Positions 1-7,336 of a stretch of 64,000 nt of DNA are shown here, one piece after another. This DNA comes from Shinella kummerowiae (GTDB lineage Bacteria > Pseudomonadota > Alphaproteobacteria > Rhizobiales > Rhizobiaceae). The notes beneath the pieces were generated by a model, which made no database searches, was not told where the DNA came from, and saw only the letters and a program-made list of their open reading frames with translations. How positions within the stretch are numbered: the first letter of the stretch is position 1; the number at the start of each line of letters is the position of its first letter. A program made the translations under genes and the position numbers. The stretch lies in the NCBI RefSeq assembly GCF_009827055.1, contig NZ_WUMK01000004.1, forward strand, positions 372,001-436,000, given 5' to 3'.

Positions 1-1311
1 CTCTTCCCAGATCGGGTGAAGGTCAGAGCCCTCAGAAGGCTCTAGCTCCTGCAGGATCGGTTCGGCTCGGAATGGGATGATGACGTGGTTGGCGTCCTTT
101 TCGCAGGAGCCGTAAATGTCCGCGTACTTCGGCCGGCGGCCGATAGCCATCATGTACGTGGACCGGCTCATCTTCCGGTCCTCAATGGCGAACGTGTTCT
201 TCTTGAGCTGCGCCGCGGCGACGATTGGCAGGCGCAACCGGTTCGCAACCATCTTCAGGCGACGCGTGACGAACGGGCCGAACTCGGTCTCCGATAGCTT
301 GCCAGTCTCCCGATCTCGCTCCACGAGGCCGATATGGTCGATTATGGCCATGCCGCCGGGGTGACGCTTGGCGAAGTCCTTCAGGTCTCGCTCGATCTGG
401 GCGAGCGTCATGCTGTCATCACGGATGAAACAGCGGTCCTGCCATGTCTCGGCGTTCCTGCGAGCCGTCTCCAGCTGCTCGTATTCCCGTTCGGAGACCT
501 TACCGCGGATCTGGCGCCATGCCTGGATGTCTGTCACGCGGGATAGCGACCGGTGGGCCAACTCTTCGACGCCCATCTCACCGGAGTAAATCCAGACCGG
601 ATGCCCATTGCAGGCAGCGCCGTGGATGATCTGCTCGATGAGGCTGGACTTGCCCTGCTTGGTTCCGCCGCCGATGACGATCAACTGACCGGGTAGGAAT
701 GGGCCTACCATGTCCATGAGAAAGCGGATTCCGTAGTCGACGCCGGCAACGCCGCTGCCTCTGTAGGCCGTCGCCGTCGATTCCAGCGCTCGCTTAGCAC
801 CTTCCGCGAGGGTCTTGGCCTCTGCCCGCCCGTTCAGCGCCCGTATGATGTCATCCAGCCGGGACCGAAGCGCCTCGATCTCGTCCATGATCTCCATGTC
901 GGTCGAGAAGGCGGCGTCTTCCATCTTGTGGCCGATGGATATCACCGCCCGACGGGCCGCGCAGTCCATGATGGAGTAGGCGAAGTCAGGCACGTTGACG
1001 AGGTTCACGGCATTCACAGCCAAGGACGACACGTACTGCGCCGTCGTCTTGTCGCCGATCATCGTCTCGTCAAGGCGGTTCTTGATCGTGATTGTGGTCG
1101 CAGCCCTGCCCTGCCTGGCGCTCTCTACGATGACGCCGTAGATTTTACCGTGCACTGCTTCGGAGAAATGTTCGGCCTCGAGTGGGAGGCGGATGGCGTC
1201 CAGGGCCGTGTTGTTGACCAGTAGAGCGCCAAGCAAGGCTTGCTCCGCCTCTACGTTCGCTGGCAGTTCCCGCCGTGCCGCGCCATGCATGGACATGTCG
1301 TGGGCGTTCAT
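1..1311 (-). CDS. Phage replicative DNA helicase, DnaB-like (C-terminus off window)
   Basis: Hexameric replicative helicase expected to unwind phage DNA at the fork. The frame is open for 437 codons from the ATG at 1311 to the window edge, so the C-terminal part is missing. Residues 16-27 read LPANVEAEQALL, the typical DnaB N-terminal start. A P-loop (GGGTKQGKSS) lies at about residues 214-223 and the RecA-like core follows, including an AIIDHIGLVERD stretch that fits Walker B. The start codon overlaps the methyltransferase stop as ATGA, so the two are translationally coupled. It is a distal gene of the leftward early operon. A DnaB-type fold is clear; whether it replaces host DnaB or is a primase-helicase cannot be judged from this part. 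Confidence 0.9.
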   Translation of the reverse strand, partial: MNAHDMSMHGAARRELPANVEAEQALLGALLVNNTALDAIRLPLEAEHFSEAVHGKIYGVIVESARQGRAATTITIKNRLDETMIGDKTTAQYVSSLAVNAVNLVNVPDFAYSIMDCAARRAVISIGHKMEDAAFSTDMEIMDEIEALRSRLDDIIRALNGRAEAKTLAEGAKRALESTATAYRGSGVAGVDYGIRFLMDMVGPFLPGQLIVIGGGTKQGKSSLIEQIIHGAACNGHPVWIYSGEMGVEELAHRSLSRVTDIQAWRQIRGKVSEREYEQLETARRNAETWQDRCFIRDDSMTLAQIERDLKDFAKRHPGGMAIIDHIGLVERDRETGKLSETEFGPFVTRRLKMVANRLRLPIVAAAQLKKNTFAIEDRKMSRSTYMMAIGRRPKYADIYGSCEKDANHVIIPFRAEPILQELEPSEGSDLHPIWEE

Positions 1312-2564
1312 GCTGCTTCTCCTTCATCCATCGGGAGAGCCGCCTTTATCCGACGCTCAGCGATATCAGCGTATTCCGGGTTCAGCTCGACGAGGACGCT
1401 GCGAAGTCCAAGCTGCTCGGCAACGAGGCCGACCGTACCGGCGCCGCCGAAGGGGTCGAAGACCAGACCGGGCTCGGTGCCAAACACCTCACAGATCGGT
1501 CCGCATCCCGACGGAGCGCCACAGCATGCGCAGATACGCTTGGGGGTCCCGGCCTTGATGCAGCGCTCGGCGAGTGCCGGCGGGAAAGTGGCGAAGTGGG
1601 CTTCGCGGAATGCCTTCGGCGCGATCGTCCAGACATTGCGGGCGTTCTTAGTTTCTGTGAGGTCCGATGTACCATCGCGAAACGATTGCTTACCCTTGCG
1701 GAAAGGATCGTCCTCAGGCGCGACGTTAGACGTCGCCTCGGTGCGGCCCTTGCGGTTGATCGTGCCGTGGGCGCCCTTCTCGACGTCCCATCCGCCCGGC
1801 ACCTTTACTTTGCGGGATATCGGCACTCGATCGACATTTTGCCTGCTGTTCGGTCCGGGCTTGCGCGCATGGGCGGTCCCGGTCACGGGCTCGCGGATCG
1901 CCTCGTGATCATAGAAATAGTCCTCGCCCTTCGTAAGCAGGAAGACTTTCTCGTGAGCCGTCGTCGGCCGGTCGTAAACCGATTCCGGCATCGGGTTGGG
2001 CTTGTGCCAGATAATCTCGGAGCGAACCCACCAGCCGTCCTCTTGCAAGGCGAACGCCAAGCGGTTCGGGATCATGCAGAGGTCTTTCGGTTTCAGGTAG
2101 CCGCCGGCGACGACGCGCCCACCGGTCTCGACGCGGGACTGGCGATCGCTCACCTGAAAATGCCCGCGTGCGGTGCGATTGTACTTGGGGTCATAGATCG
2201 GGCCGACTGTCGAAAAGGGTTTGTCGCGGAAAGTTCGGTCATCACTTCCATCCGCCTTGTATGCTTCCGCGCTCTTCCCGTTCGGCGTTGATGCATAGCA
2301 ATCGCCATAGTTCAGCCAGAGCGTCCCGTGCGGCTTTAGGATCCGCCAGACCTCGCGGAACACTTCGACCATGATTTGCAGGTGCTCGCCGAGCGTCGGT
2401 TCAAGCCCGATCTGTCCGACCACGCCATAGTCGCGGAGGCCCCAATAGGGCGGAGACGTCACAACGCAGTCGACCGAGTTTGCCGCCAAGGCCTTCATGG
2501 TCTCAATGCAGTCGCCGACATGGATGGTGCACCTGCCGTCGAGAATTGAACGAACTTGGATCAC
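1308..2564 (-). CDS. Phage site-specific DNA methyltransferase, N4/N6 beta class
   Basis: Predicted SAM-dependent methyltransferase (418 aa) acting on an exocyclic amino group of adenine or cytosine. Catalytic motif IV reads TSPPYW at about residues 36-41. The SAM-binding motif FDPFGGAG lies near residue 369, close to the C-terminus. This order, catalysis first and SAM site last, is that of the beta class. I chose the GTG at 2564: it follows a GGGAGGAGG ribosome site and overlaps the upstream stop as GTGA. The frame stays open further upstream, but that stretch is antisense-like and belongs to another gene. No restriction endonuclease is adjacent, so it is probably an orphan phage enzyme for self-protection or regulation. 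Target sequence unknown. Confidence 0.88.
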   Translation of the reverse strand: MIQVRSILDGRCTIHVGDCIETMKALAANSVDCVVTSPPYWGLRDYGVVGQIGLEPTLGEHLQIMVEVFREVWRILKPHGTLWLNYGDCYASTPNGKSAEAYKADGSDDRTFRDKPFSTVGPIYDPKYNRTARGHFQVSDRQSRVETGGRVVAGGYLKPKDLCMIPNRLAFALQEDGWWVRSEIIWHKPNPMPESVYDRPTTAHEKVFLLTKGEDYFYDHEAIREPVTGTAHARKPGPNSRQNVDRVPISRKVKVPGGWDVEKGAHGTINRKGRTEATSNVAPEDDPFRKGKQSFRDGTSDLTETKNARNVWTIAPKAFREAHFATFPPALAERCIKAGTPKRICACCGAPSGCGPICEVFGTEPGLVFDPFGGAGTVGLVAEQLGLRSVLVELNPEYADIAERRIKAALPMDEGEAA

Positions 2565-2680
2565 GCCGCCTCCTCCCGCCGATCGACCGGCTTCGCGCAG
2601 CGCGAGCACCATTTCTCGATCGCCTCGGCGGCGGTCAGCGGTTTGGTGCAGTGAGGGCATAGGGTGATTAGGTTCTTCAT
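2561..2680 (-). CDS. Small zinc-ribbon protein, 39 aa
   Basis: Short protein with two CxxC knuckles (CPHC near residue 8, CSRC near residue 28), a minimal zinc ribbon. Its ATG overlaps the stop of the RuvC-like gene as ATGA and its stop overlaps the GTG of the methyltransferase, so it sits translationally locked between two DNA-processing genes. The arrangement and the four cysteines make it a real gene despite its size. It may bind nucleic acid or a partner protein; nothing more specific can be said. Confidence 0.75.
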   Translation of the reverse strand: MKNLITLCPHCTKPLTAAEAIEKWCSRCAKPVDRREEAA

Positions 2681-3300
2681 GCCGCGGCCTTCCGTTTCTG
2701 GTCGAACGCCCCGGTGCGCAGTTGCATGAACCGCTGCTGCATCCATTTGATTTCCGGGATGGCGCAATTGTGCCAGCAGGTGCAGATGCCGATCGCTTCG
2801 GCCGCGTCGCGCTGCTCGGCTTTGGTCGACGGAAGCGAGATCTGCTCGCGCTCGGCGTACTGGATGGCGAGGTCTTTCCAGTCCTGCTTTTCCTGCGGCT
2901 TGATACCCTTGCCGAAATAGACCGGGCGCCAGCTGGTGGCGGCGATGGTGCCGTAGGGAATGCCGCGGATCTGACAGACGGAAATGATGGCGCCGGCAAT
3001 GCCGGTCAACTGAAGCGCGGCCGGGTTGATGGTTGACACCATCTCCTCCTTGCCGGTCAGGTCAACCTTGACCTTCTTCTTGAACTGGCGGACGCCATGT
3101 TCGGGCCGCTCGATGGCGACGAAGTCAGGGGCGTACTGCTTGGCCAGCTTCCAGAAGATGCCGGCGGCGATCGCGTATTTGGCCTCCCACTCCCAATCCT
3201 TCACCGAGAAGGTGCCGCATTCGATGCTGGAGCGGTGCTTCAGGCTGTCCCTGACAGCCCATCCACTTCTTGTCGCAAGGTCGAGACCCATGATGATCAT
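2677..3300 (-). CDS. RuvC-like Holliday junction resolvase (phage)
   Basis: RNase H-fold endonuclease (207 aa) likely resolving recombination or replication intermediates of the phage. The N-terminus MGLDLATRSGWA supplies the first acidic residue (D7). A second acid is in AIERPEHG (E64), and the C-terminal AEQRDAAEAIG supplies D165 and E168. This spacing matches RuvC/poxvirus-type resolvases. ATG at 3300 has a GAGG site 8 bases upstream. It is followed by the zinc-ribbon, methyltransferase and helicase genes in one overlapping operon. It complements the RecE/RecT pair of the rightward operon. Confidence 0.8.
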   Translation of the reverse strand: MIIMGLDLATRSGWAVRDSLKHRSSIECGTFSVKDWEWEAKYAIAAGIFWKLAKQYAPDFVAIERPEHGVRQFKKKVKVDLTGKEEMVSTINPAALQLTGIAGAIISVCQIRGIPYGTIAATSWRPVYFGKGIKPQEKQDWKDLAIQYAEREQISLPSTKAEQRDAAEAIGICTCWHNCAIPEIKWMQQRFMQLRTGAFDQKRKAAA

Positions 3301-3390
3301 CGTGCAATCCTCGGGAAGAAAAGGTTCTGGCCATTCGCGGCCAGACAGTGAACAGCGCCCTCCGCAGGGAGGAGAGCGGGGCGCTGGAGG

Positions 3391-3933
3391 TCAGGCCGCT
3401 TCGTCTTCGTCGAGGTCCGGCGGCGATTCCACGTCGGCGTCGTCTTCGAGGCGGGCGAGAATGTCAGGGATTTCCGTCTCGTACTCGGCTTTGCCGGCGT
3501 CGTACGAGGCCAGCCACAGCTTGTCGTCCGCGCTGCCGCCGTCGAACATCGACCGGCGCTCCAGACCCAGAAGACCGGCCTTGTATCCCTTGGCCTGGAT
3601 GAGCTGTTCGTTGTCGACCCGGTCAACCTGCGCAAGCAGGTCACCGCCGCTTGTCGACGGGATCAGACCGAGCCATTCGAGGTTTTCACGGTCGGACTTG
3701 AGGCGATCGACCGGCTTCTGGTCGTCCTCGCCGAAGTGGGCCTTGAGGTAGTGGTCGAACTTCTGTCCGGTGAAGGTCGGATCGGCGGCCTTGGCCACCT
3801 TGCGGTTCGCCGTTTTGTCCGCCGCGGCCTCGCGCCGGGCCGTCTCCGCCGCCAGTTCCTTGCGGAAGTGATAGGCGAACAGCTTCTGCCGCTGCCCGTC
3901 ATCCAATTTGCTGTTATGTGCTGCTGTCGTCAT
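3391..3933 (-). CDS. Hypothetical phage protein, 180 aa
   Basis: Not recognised. Charged, mostly helical protein with a very acidic C-terminus (many D/E in the last 25 residues) and no membrane segment or cysteine motif. An HFRKELAAETARREAAADK stretch near residue 22 looks like a long helix. Its ATG overlaps the stop of the gene upstream (3930) as ATGA, so it is a genuine operon member. The position, just upstream of the resolvase, suggests a role in phage DNA metabolism, but that is inference only. Confidence 0.7.
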   Translation of the reverse strand: MTTAAHNSKLDDGQRQKLFAYHFRKELAAETARREAAADKTANRKVAKAADPTFTGQKFDHYLKAHFGEDDQKPVDRLKSDRENLEWLGLIPSTSGGDLLAQVDRVDNEQLIQAKGYKAGLLGLERRSMFDGGSADDKLWLASYDAGKAEYETEIPDILARLEDDADVESPPDLDEDEAA

Positions 3934-4298
3934 GCTCGTACTCCTCGTTTCGCCTTCTCGACTTTCGCCGCCAAAACCTCAGCTTCAGCAGCCAGATCCG
4001 CAAAAGTTTCATCGCTGCCGATCCTCGCTTTCTCGACTTCAATTTCGTGCTGCAGCTCGGCAATCTGCCTAGCGCAGAAGTCGAGGTAGGCCGCCCGAAC
4101 ACGGGCGAAGACCGACACGCCGGGGTCTTTCGTCTCGCCGTTGATCAGCCGGCGGAGAGAGCGGGCCGTCATCCCGCACCGACGACCCACCCGGTCCAAT
4201 GCGTTCAACTGGTCGCCGTTGCCGCGGCTCTCTCGCTCAACCATCTTCCGCGCATACGCTGCGGTCATCTCTGGGGTGAATGCGTCTACAGAACTCAT
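3930..4298 (-). CDS. Hypothetical phage protein with HTH-like segment
   Basis: Unrecognised protein of 122 aa. The middle (RCGMTARSLRRLINGETKDP) resembles a helix-turn-helix, followed by a long amphipathic helix (about residues 75-115). It could be a small DNA-binding or coiled-coil protein. I prefer the ATG at 4298, 8 bases after a GAGG. An upstream in-frame ATG at 4355 would add 19 residues, with an AGGAG about 13 bases away. The stop overlaps the next gene as ATGA. Confidence 0.65.
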   Translation of the reverse strand: MSSVDAFTPEMTAAYARKMVERESRGNGDQLNALDRVGRRCGMTARSLRRLINGETKDPGVSVFARVRAAYLDFCARQIAELQHEIEVEKARIGSDETFADLAAEAEVLAAKVEKAKRGVRA

Positions 4299-4416
4299 CG
4301 CATGCGCCTCTGCTTTGCGGTTTCGGCTATTCGTTGCCGGTCTGAAGTTTGCCATTTTCTGGTCGCCGCTCCTGATAGGTTGAACCCATCAGGACGGAGC
4401 GGCGCGTAGGAAGGAA

Positions 4417-4752
4417 CTAAGCCGCCTCGCTCAGCCCCATGTATCGAACTGCATACGCGTCGGTGATAAGCCCGCCCGTCCGCTCGACCTGCCAGTCGAA
4501 CGAGGAGAGCAACCGAGAGACGCGGATGCGGAGATTGTGAAACTTGATGAGACTTGCCTGATCCCGGCAGATCGTATTGCCGGCCGTATCGCGGGAAATC
4601 GGGACTGCCATCCCAAGAGCCCGCATGATTTCAGAAGCCCTGATTTGTGACGGATAGACCGAGCAGAGCGCGCGGATGAAAGCACGCTCGAGCTCGTCTG
4701 TCGTCGCCAGTTCGAAAGTCGTGACGACAAATGACGGAAGCCCTGCAGCCAT
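4417..4752 (-). CDS. Hypothetical phage protein, possible winged helix
   Basis: Unrecognised, 111 aa. The C-terminal half (LRIRVSRLLSSFDWQVE, then TDAYAVRYMGL) has the rhythm of a winged helix with a beta hairpin, so DNA binding is possible but not shown. The ATG at 4752 overlaps the stop of the 58-aa gene upstream (TGATG). It ends 119 bases before the next gene in the operon. Confidence 0.65.
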   Translation of the reverse strand: MAAGLPSFVVTTFELATTDELERAFIRALCSVYPSQIRASEIMRALGMAVPISRDTAGNTICRDQASLIKFHNLRIRVSRLLSSFDWQVERTGGLITDAYAVRYMGLSEAA

Positions 4753-4928
4753 CACACCACCTCACGGTTTTTGCGGGCGATATGGGCGCGAAGCCGATCA
4801 AGCCGGTTGACGATATCGACGACATAGGGGTCTGCGACCTCATCACTCCGGACTTCCACTTCGTCGTTCTGATCCAGCTTGGATACGAGACCGTGGAACG
4901 CATTGAAGACACGTTGGAGCCGGGTCAT
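4752..4928 (-). CDS. Hypothetical small phage protein, 58 aa
   Basis: Short charged protein starting MTRLQRVFNAFHGLVSK, no cysteines or membrane segment. It is tied to both neighbours: its ATG overlaps the stop of the 114-aa gene (ATGA) and its stop overlaps the start of the next (TGATG). That packing is the main evidence that it is translated. Function unknown. Confidence 0.6.
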   Translation of the reverse strand: MTRLQRVFNAFHGLVSKLDQNDEVEVRSDEVADPYVVDIVNRLDRLRAHIARKNREVV

Positions 4929-5269
4929 GCGTCTTCCCTCACCGGCTGGTTCTGCTTGTTCAGCAGTTCGCGTAGGATCGACATGCCCTTTTCAATGCCG
5001 CGCTCGACGACGGGGCGGAAACGCTTCGGATCGAAGCCCGATTCAAAATATCGGCCGCCGATGAACGAATGCGGTCGCTCTATCTCTTCAAGCAGAACAA
5101 GAGGGATGAGCCATGTGGGGCTAATCATTATCTCTCGGACTGTGTAGACGGCGCCCAATTGCAGCCCGTCGAGATCACCAACAAGCTGGGTACCTTGAGG
5201 CAATTGCTCGTCCCAAAACGCAGCATCGACACAAACGACCTTCTGCCCAACGCGAAATGAGCATTCCAT
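4925..5269 (-). CDS. Hypothetical phage protein, 114 aa
   Basis: Unrecognised. The N-terminal half reads like a small beta-barrel (FRVGQKVVCVD then GAVYTVREIMIS), as in SH3- or KOW-like domains. The C-terminal half holds a conserved-looking GGRYFESGFDPKRFRPV motif and a basic helix. The start is one base after the stop of the previous gene. Part of the leftward early operon. Confidence 0.65.
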   Translation of the reverse strand: MECSFRVGQKVVCVDAAFWDEQLPQGTQLVGDLDGLQLGAVYTVREIMISPTWLIPLVLLEEIERPHSFIGGRYFESGFDPKRFRPVVERGIEKGMSILRELLNKQNQPVREDA

Positions 5270-5270
5270 G

Positions 5271-5540
5271 TCAGCACCCTCCCCCTACGTCTTCGATGAT
5301 CGGGATTGCGTCTGCCGAGACCGGCAACAGATCGGCCGGCGGCATGTGATGCGGGTGGAGCGGGAGTTCGCACCACGCCAGCAACGAGTTCGCGTTTTCA
5401 GGAAAGCCGTCGAAGCGACCGTTCGGGGTGTGCTTCGTCGGCTGCAGCCATTTCGTGATCATTCGCTCGCCCTTGGCCGTGGCCATCAGGATTTGCGAGC
5501 CGTCGCGTGGGGCGTCGGTGAGATTGAGGTTCCAGGTCAT
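5271..5540 (-). CDS. Small phage protein, APRDG family (copy 1)
   Basis: Protein of 89 aa with the pattern of small phage proteins that carry TAPRDG near the start and a tryptophan-rich end. Here LTDAPRDGSQILMA lies near residue 7 and AWCELP near residue 55. It resembles the next gene (5544-5912) and one on the other arm (14198-14455), so the phage holds three divergent copies. Function unknown. It lies between two other small genes with gaps of 1 and 3 bases. Confidence 0.65.
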   Translation of the reverse strand: MTWNLNLTDAPRDGSQILMATAKGERMITKWLQPTKHTPNGRFDGFPENANSLLAWCELPLHPHHMPPADLLPVSADAIPIIEDVGGGC

Positions 5541-5543
5541 GTC

Positions 5544-5912
5544 TCAGCCCTCCGCTTTCGGAGCGGCGGGAAACTCGCACCAAGCATCCGGCGCATCGCC
5601 GGGGCCGAGGTCACGACCGATGGCATGACCAAACGTCATCCAGCGAATGCCGGTGCCCATGTTCACGAGCATCCCGGCATAGACGCCGTTGTTGCCATAG
5701 TAATCGAGGTGCGGAATGTGGATCAGGATGGCGCGGTTTTCGGGCGCCGTTTCAATCTTCCTCCAATCGACGCCTTCGCGCTCGTTTTTCAGCGCCTTGA
5801 TAATGGGCGTGCAATTTGCCACCGAAGACGCGATCCCGAGATCGGTACAGACCTCTCCAGCGGTGACGATTATGTCAGTTGGCGTTTTGTGGATGATGTC
5901 ATCTGCGCTCAT
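5544..5912 (-). CDS. Small phage protein, APRDG family (copy 2)
   Basis: Protein of 122 aa. After an N-terminal extension of about 50 residues it carries DWRKIETAPENRAILIHI, and ends WCEFPAAPK, matching copy 1 in order and spacing. The extension looks helical and has no match I recognise. ATG overlaps the stop of the DUF6197-like gene as ATGA. Confidence 0.65.
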   Translation of the reverse strand: MSADDIIHKTPTDIIVTAGEVCTDLGIASSVANCTPIIKALKNEREGVDWRKIETAPENRAILIHIPHLDYYGNNGVYAGMLVNMGTGIRWMTFGHAIGRDLGPGDAPDAWCEFPAAPKAEG

Positions 5913-6253
5913 GGCTTTTCCTCCGAAGAGGAGGCACGGGCAATGGCGAGATCGAAAGCAGCAAGGACCTCGGCGTGAGTATGGCTGTCGTTGTAAACTC
6001 CAACCTCATCATCGAGCCCTGCCTCAAGAAGCTTGAATGCCGTAGAGCATTCAGCGGCGCTGATGTTGCAGCCGTAGGCCTTGGCTATGGCACCGATGCT
6101 GCAGAAGCAGACAGAGTCTTCGGGGATGTGATCGGACCCACAATTTACGTTATCTACCCCGTCGGTGTCGCGTGCGTACGCCTCCTGCGTCCAGCGCTTC
6201 GGATCGGAGATCAGCTCTCTTGCCTTTTGAAGGGCTTCTTGGGGGGAGGTCAT
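5909..6253 (-). CDS. DUF6197-like phage protein
   Basis: Protein of 114 aa resembling the DUF6197 family found in actinobacterial and proteobacterial phages. The N-terminus has ELISDPKRWTQEAYARDTDG, and a CFCSIGAIAKAYG stretch follows near residue 50. Function of the family is unknown. Its start overlaps the stop of the Cro-like gene (ATGA), making it the second gene of the leftward early transcript. Confidence 0.7.
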   Translation of the reverse strand: MTSPQEALQKARELISDPKRWTQEAYARDTDGVDNVNCGSDHIPEDSVCFCSIGAIAKAYGCNISAAECSTAFKLLEAGLDDEVGVYNDSHTHAEVLAAFDLAIARASSSEEKP

Positions 6254-6450
6254 GCTGCGGTCTCCGGCTGGCCGAAAACGTCCGGGCGAAGCTCGTGACG
6301 AGAAATCCCGGTAAGGCGCTCGATATCCAAGACCCGCTCAGCGGGAACGCGGTTCCACGAATACAGGGCCGTGTGCTTGATGCCGAGTTCGCGCGCCAGC
6401 GTTACAACGCCGCCCGCCTTCTCCGCTGCTCTTTCTACGATCTCTATCAT
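6250..6450 (-). CDS. Cro/YdaS-like phage transcriptional regulator
   Basis: Small helix-turn-helix protein (66 aa) of the Cro/YdaS kind. An AGGVVTLARELGIKHTALYSW helix-turn-helix sits near residues 13-33 and a short tail follows. It is divergent from the CI-like repressor across the operator region and heads the leftward operon, the classic Cro position. I chose the ATG at 6450, which lies about one helical turn below the promoter -10, so the mRNA may be leaderless. An upstream in-frame start at 6486 would lie inside the promoter. The YdaS family includes toxin partners, but no toxin gene is adjacent, so a Cro role is more likely. Confidence 0.8.
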   Translation of the reverse strand: MIEIVERAAEKAGGVVTLARELGIKHTALYSWNRVPAERVLDIERLTGISRHELRPDVFGQPETAA

Positions 6451-6526
6451 GTAGGCAATGTAGGTTATGCCTACGTAATTTGTCAATGCCTACGTAGGTG
6501 CAAATTACGTAATCTCTGCCTACGAT
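6451..6526. promoter_or_regulatory. Phage operator region between cro-like and cI-like genes
   Basis: The 80-base divergent region is filled with variants of one site. CCTACGTAGG is a perfect palindrome at 6489-6498 and ATTACGTAAT another at 6504-6513. TGCCTACG recurs at 6468, 6487 and 6518, and GTAGG occurs inverted at 6451 and 6460. These are the expected binding sites of the CI-like and Cro-like proteins. A possible cI -10 (TACGAT, 6521-6526) would put the start of transcription at or beside the cI ATG (6533). No good -35 is visible for it, as usual for a maintenance promoter. Confidence 0.75.
6457..6486 (-). promoter_or_regulatory. Promoter of the leftward early operon
   Basis: Read on the minus strand: -35 TTGACA (6481-6486), 18-base spacer, -10 TACATT (6457-6462). 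The -10 is identical to that of the rightward promoter at 9435. The spacer contains operator half-sites, so repressor binding would block RNA polymerase. Predicted start of transcription is at about 6450, the A of the cro-like ATG. Confidence 0.7.
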
Positions 6527-6532
6527 TTTGAC

Positions 6533-7336
6533 ATGGAGACATTCGGTGAGCGACTAGCCTTCGCGCGCAGGCAGAAGGGCATGACACAGGACGACGTTGC
6601 GGCTCGGTTTCACATCAACCGGGTCAATATCAGCCAATGGGAAAGCAACACCACGAATCCGGAAACGCCACGTATTCCCGCGCTGGCTGAGATGCTCGAG
6701 ACAACGGTCGACTGGCTTCTGTCCGGCACCGGAACACCTCCCGCAAAGCAGCCAAAGAGGAAAAAGGAAACACTCGTTTCTTCTTACGATCCCGACAAGG
6801 TCGAACGCGATTCGGACCCGGATTGGGACGGGACCGGGGCCGGCGTTATTGATGGCCGGTTGAGTTATTCTCCCAAGCTTCCAGGCGGGATGCCAGAAAC
6901 AGCCGCCTCGCCAGGCATGGGCCTAGGCCGCATTGACGACGGTCGCGCCGCGCGCTTGGTCACTGGGGGTATCGCGACAGGCCATCCTGTTCTTAATGAA
7001 TGGGTGATCCCGCCAAGCTACGTTCGAAACGCCCTAGATGCATCACCATCGCAAGTTATGATCATGCCGGTCATCGGGCACTCTATGGAGCCGATGCTAA
7101 AGGCTAATGATCGTGTTTTGGTCGATATCTCGCAGAACGCTTGGGTTGGTGATGCGGTCTACGTGATTGACGACGGAGATACGGTGCTGCGGGCGAAGAC
7201 CGTCAAAAAAGTGACGGCATCAACCCCTCCACAGTACCGAATTGTATCCGAGGCCGCGCCGGAAGAAGTGGAAATTCTCAACGCCGATCAGTTCAAGATT
7301 GTCGGCCGCGTCGTCGGTCGTTTTACGAGGATGTGA
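6533..7336 (+). CDS. CI/LexA-like phage repressor, HTH plus S24 protease
   Basis: Lysogeny repressor (267 aa). An XRE helix-turn-helix spans about residues 5-62 (MTQDDVAARFHINRVNISQW). A flexible linker follows, then an S24/LexA peptidase domain from about residue 150. The catalytic serine is in GHSMEP (Ser184) and the lysine in VLRAK (Lys222); the spacing of 38 is right for LexA-type autocleavage. AG at 103-104 (TGAGVIDG) is a possible cleavage site. This predicts RecA-stimulated self-cleavage and SOS induction of the prophage. No ribosome-binding site is evident upstream of the ATG, so a leaderless mRNA is possible. Its stop overlaps the next gene (TGATG), so three downstream genes are probably expressed in the lysogen with it. 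Confidence 0.9.
   Translation: METFGERLAFARRQKGMTQDDVAARFHINRVNISQWESNTTNPETPRIPALAEMLETTVDWLLSGTGTPPAKQPKRKKETLVSSYDPDKVERDSDPDWDGTGAGVIDGRLSYSPKLPGGMPETAASPGMGLGRIDDGRAARLVTGGIATGHPVLNEWVIPPSYVRNALDASPSQVMIMPVIGHSMEPMLKANDRVLVDISQNAWVGDAVYVIDDGDTVLRAKTVKKVTASTPPQYRIVSEAAPEEVEILNADQFKIVGRVVGRFTRM

Noticed and set aside
2565-2999. Upstream extension of the methyltransferase frame to an in-frame start near 2999
   Set aside because: It overlaps the RuvC-like and zinc-ribbon genes, is proline/arginine/serine-rich like a wrong-phase reading, and a good GTG with ribosome site exists at 2564.
6250-6450. YdaS-type toxin-antitoxin module
   Set aside because: No toxin-like partner is adjacent. Position opposite the repressor fits a Cro role.
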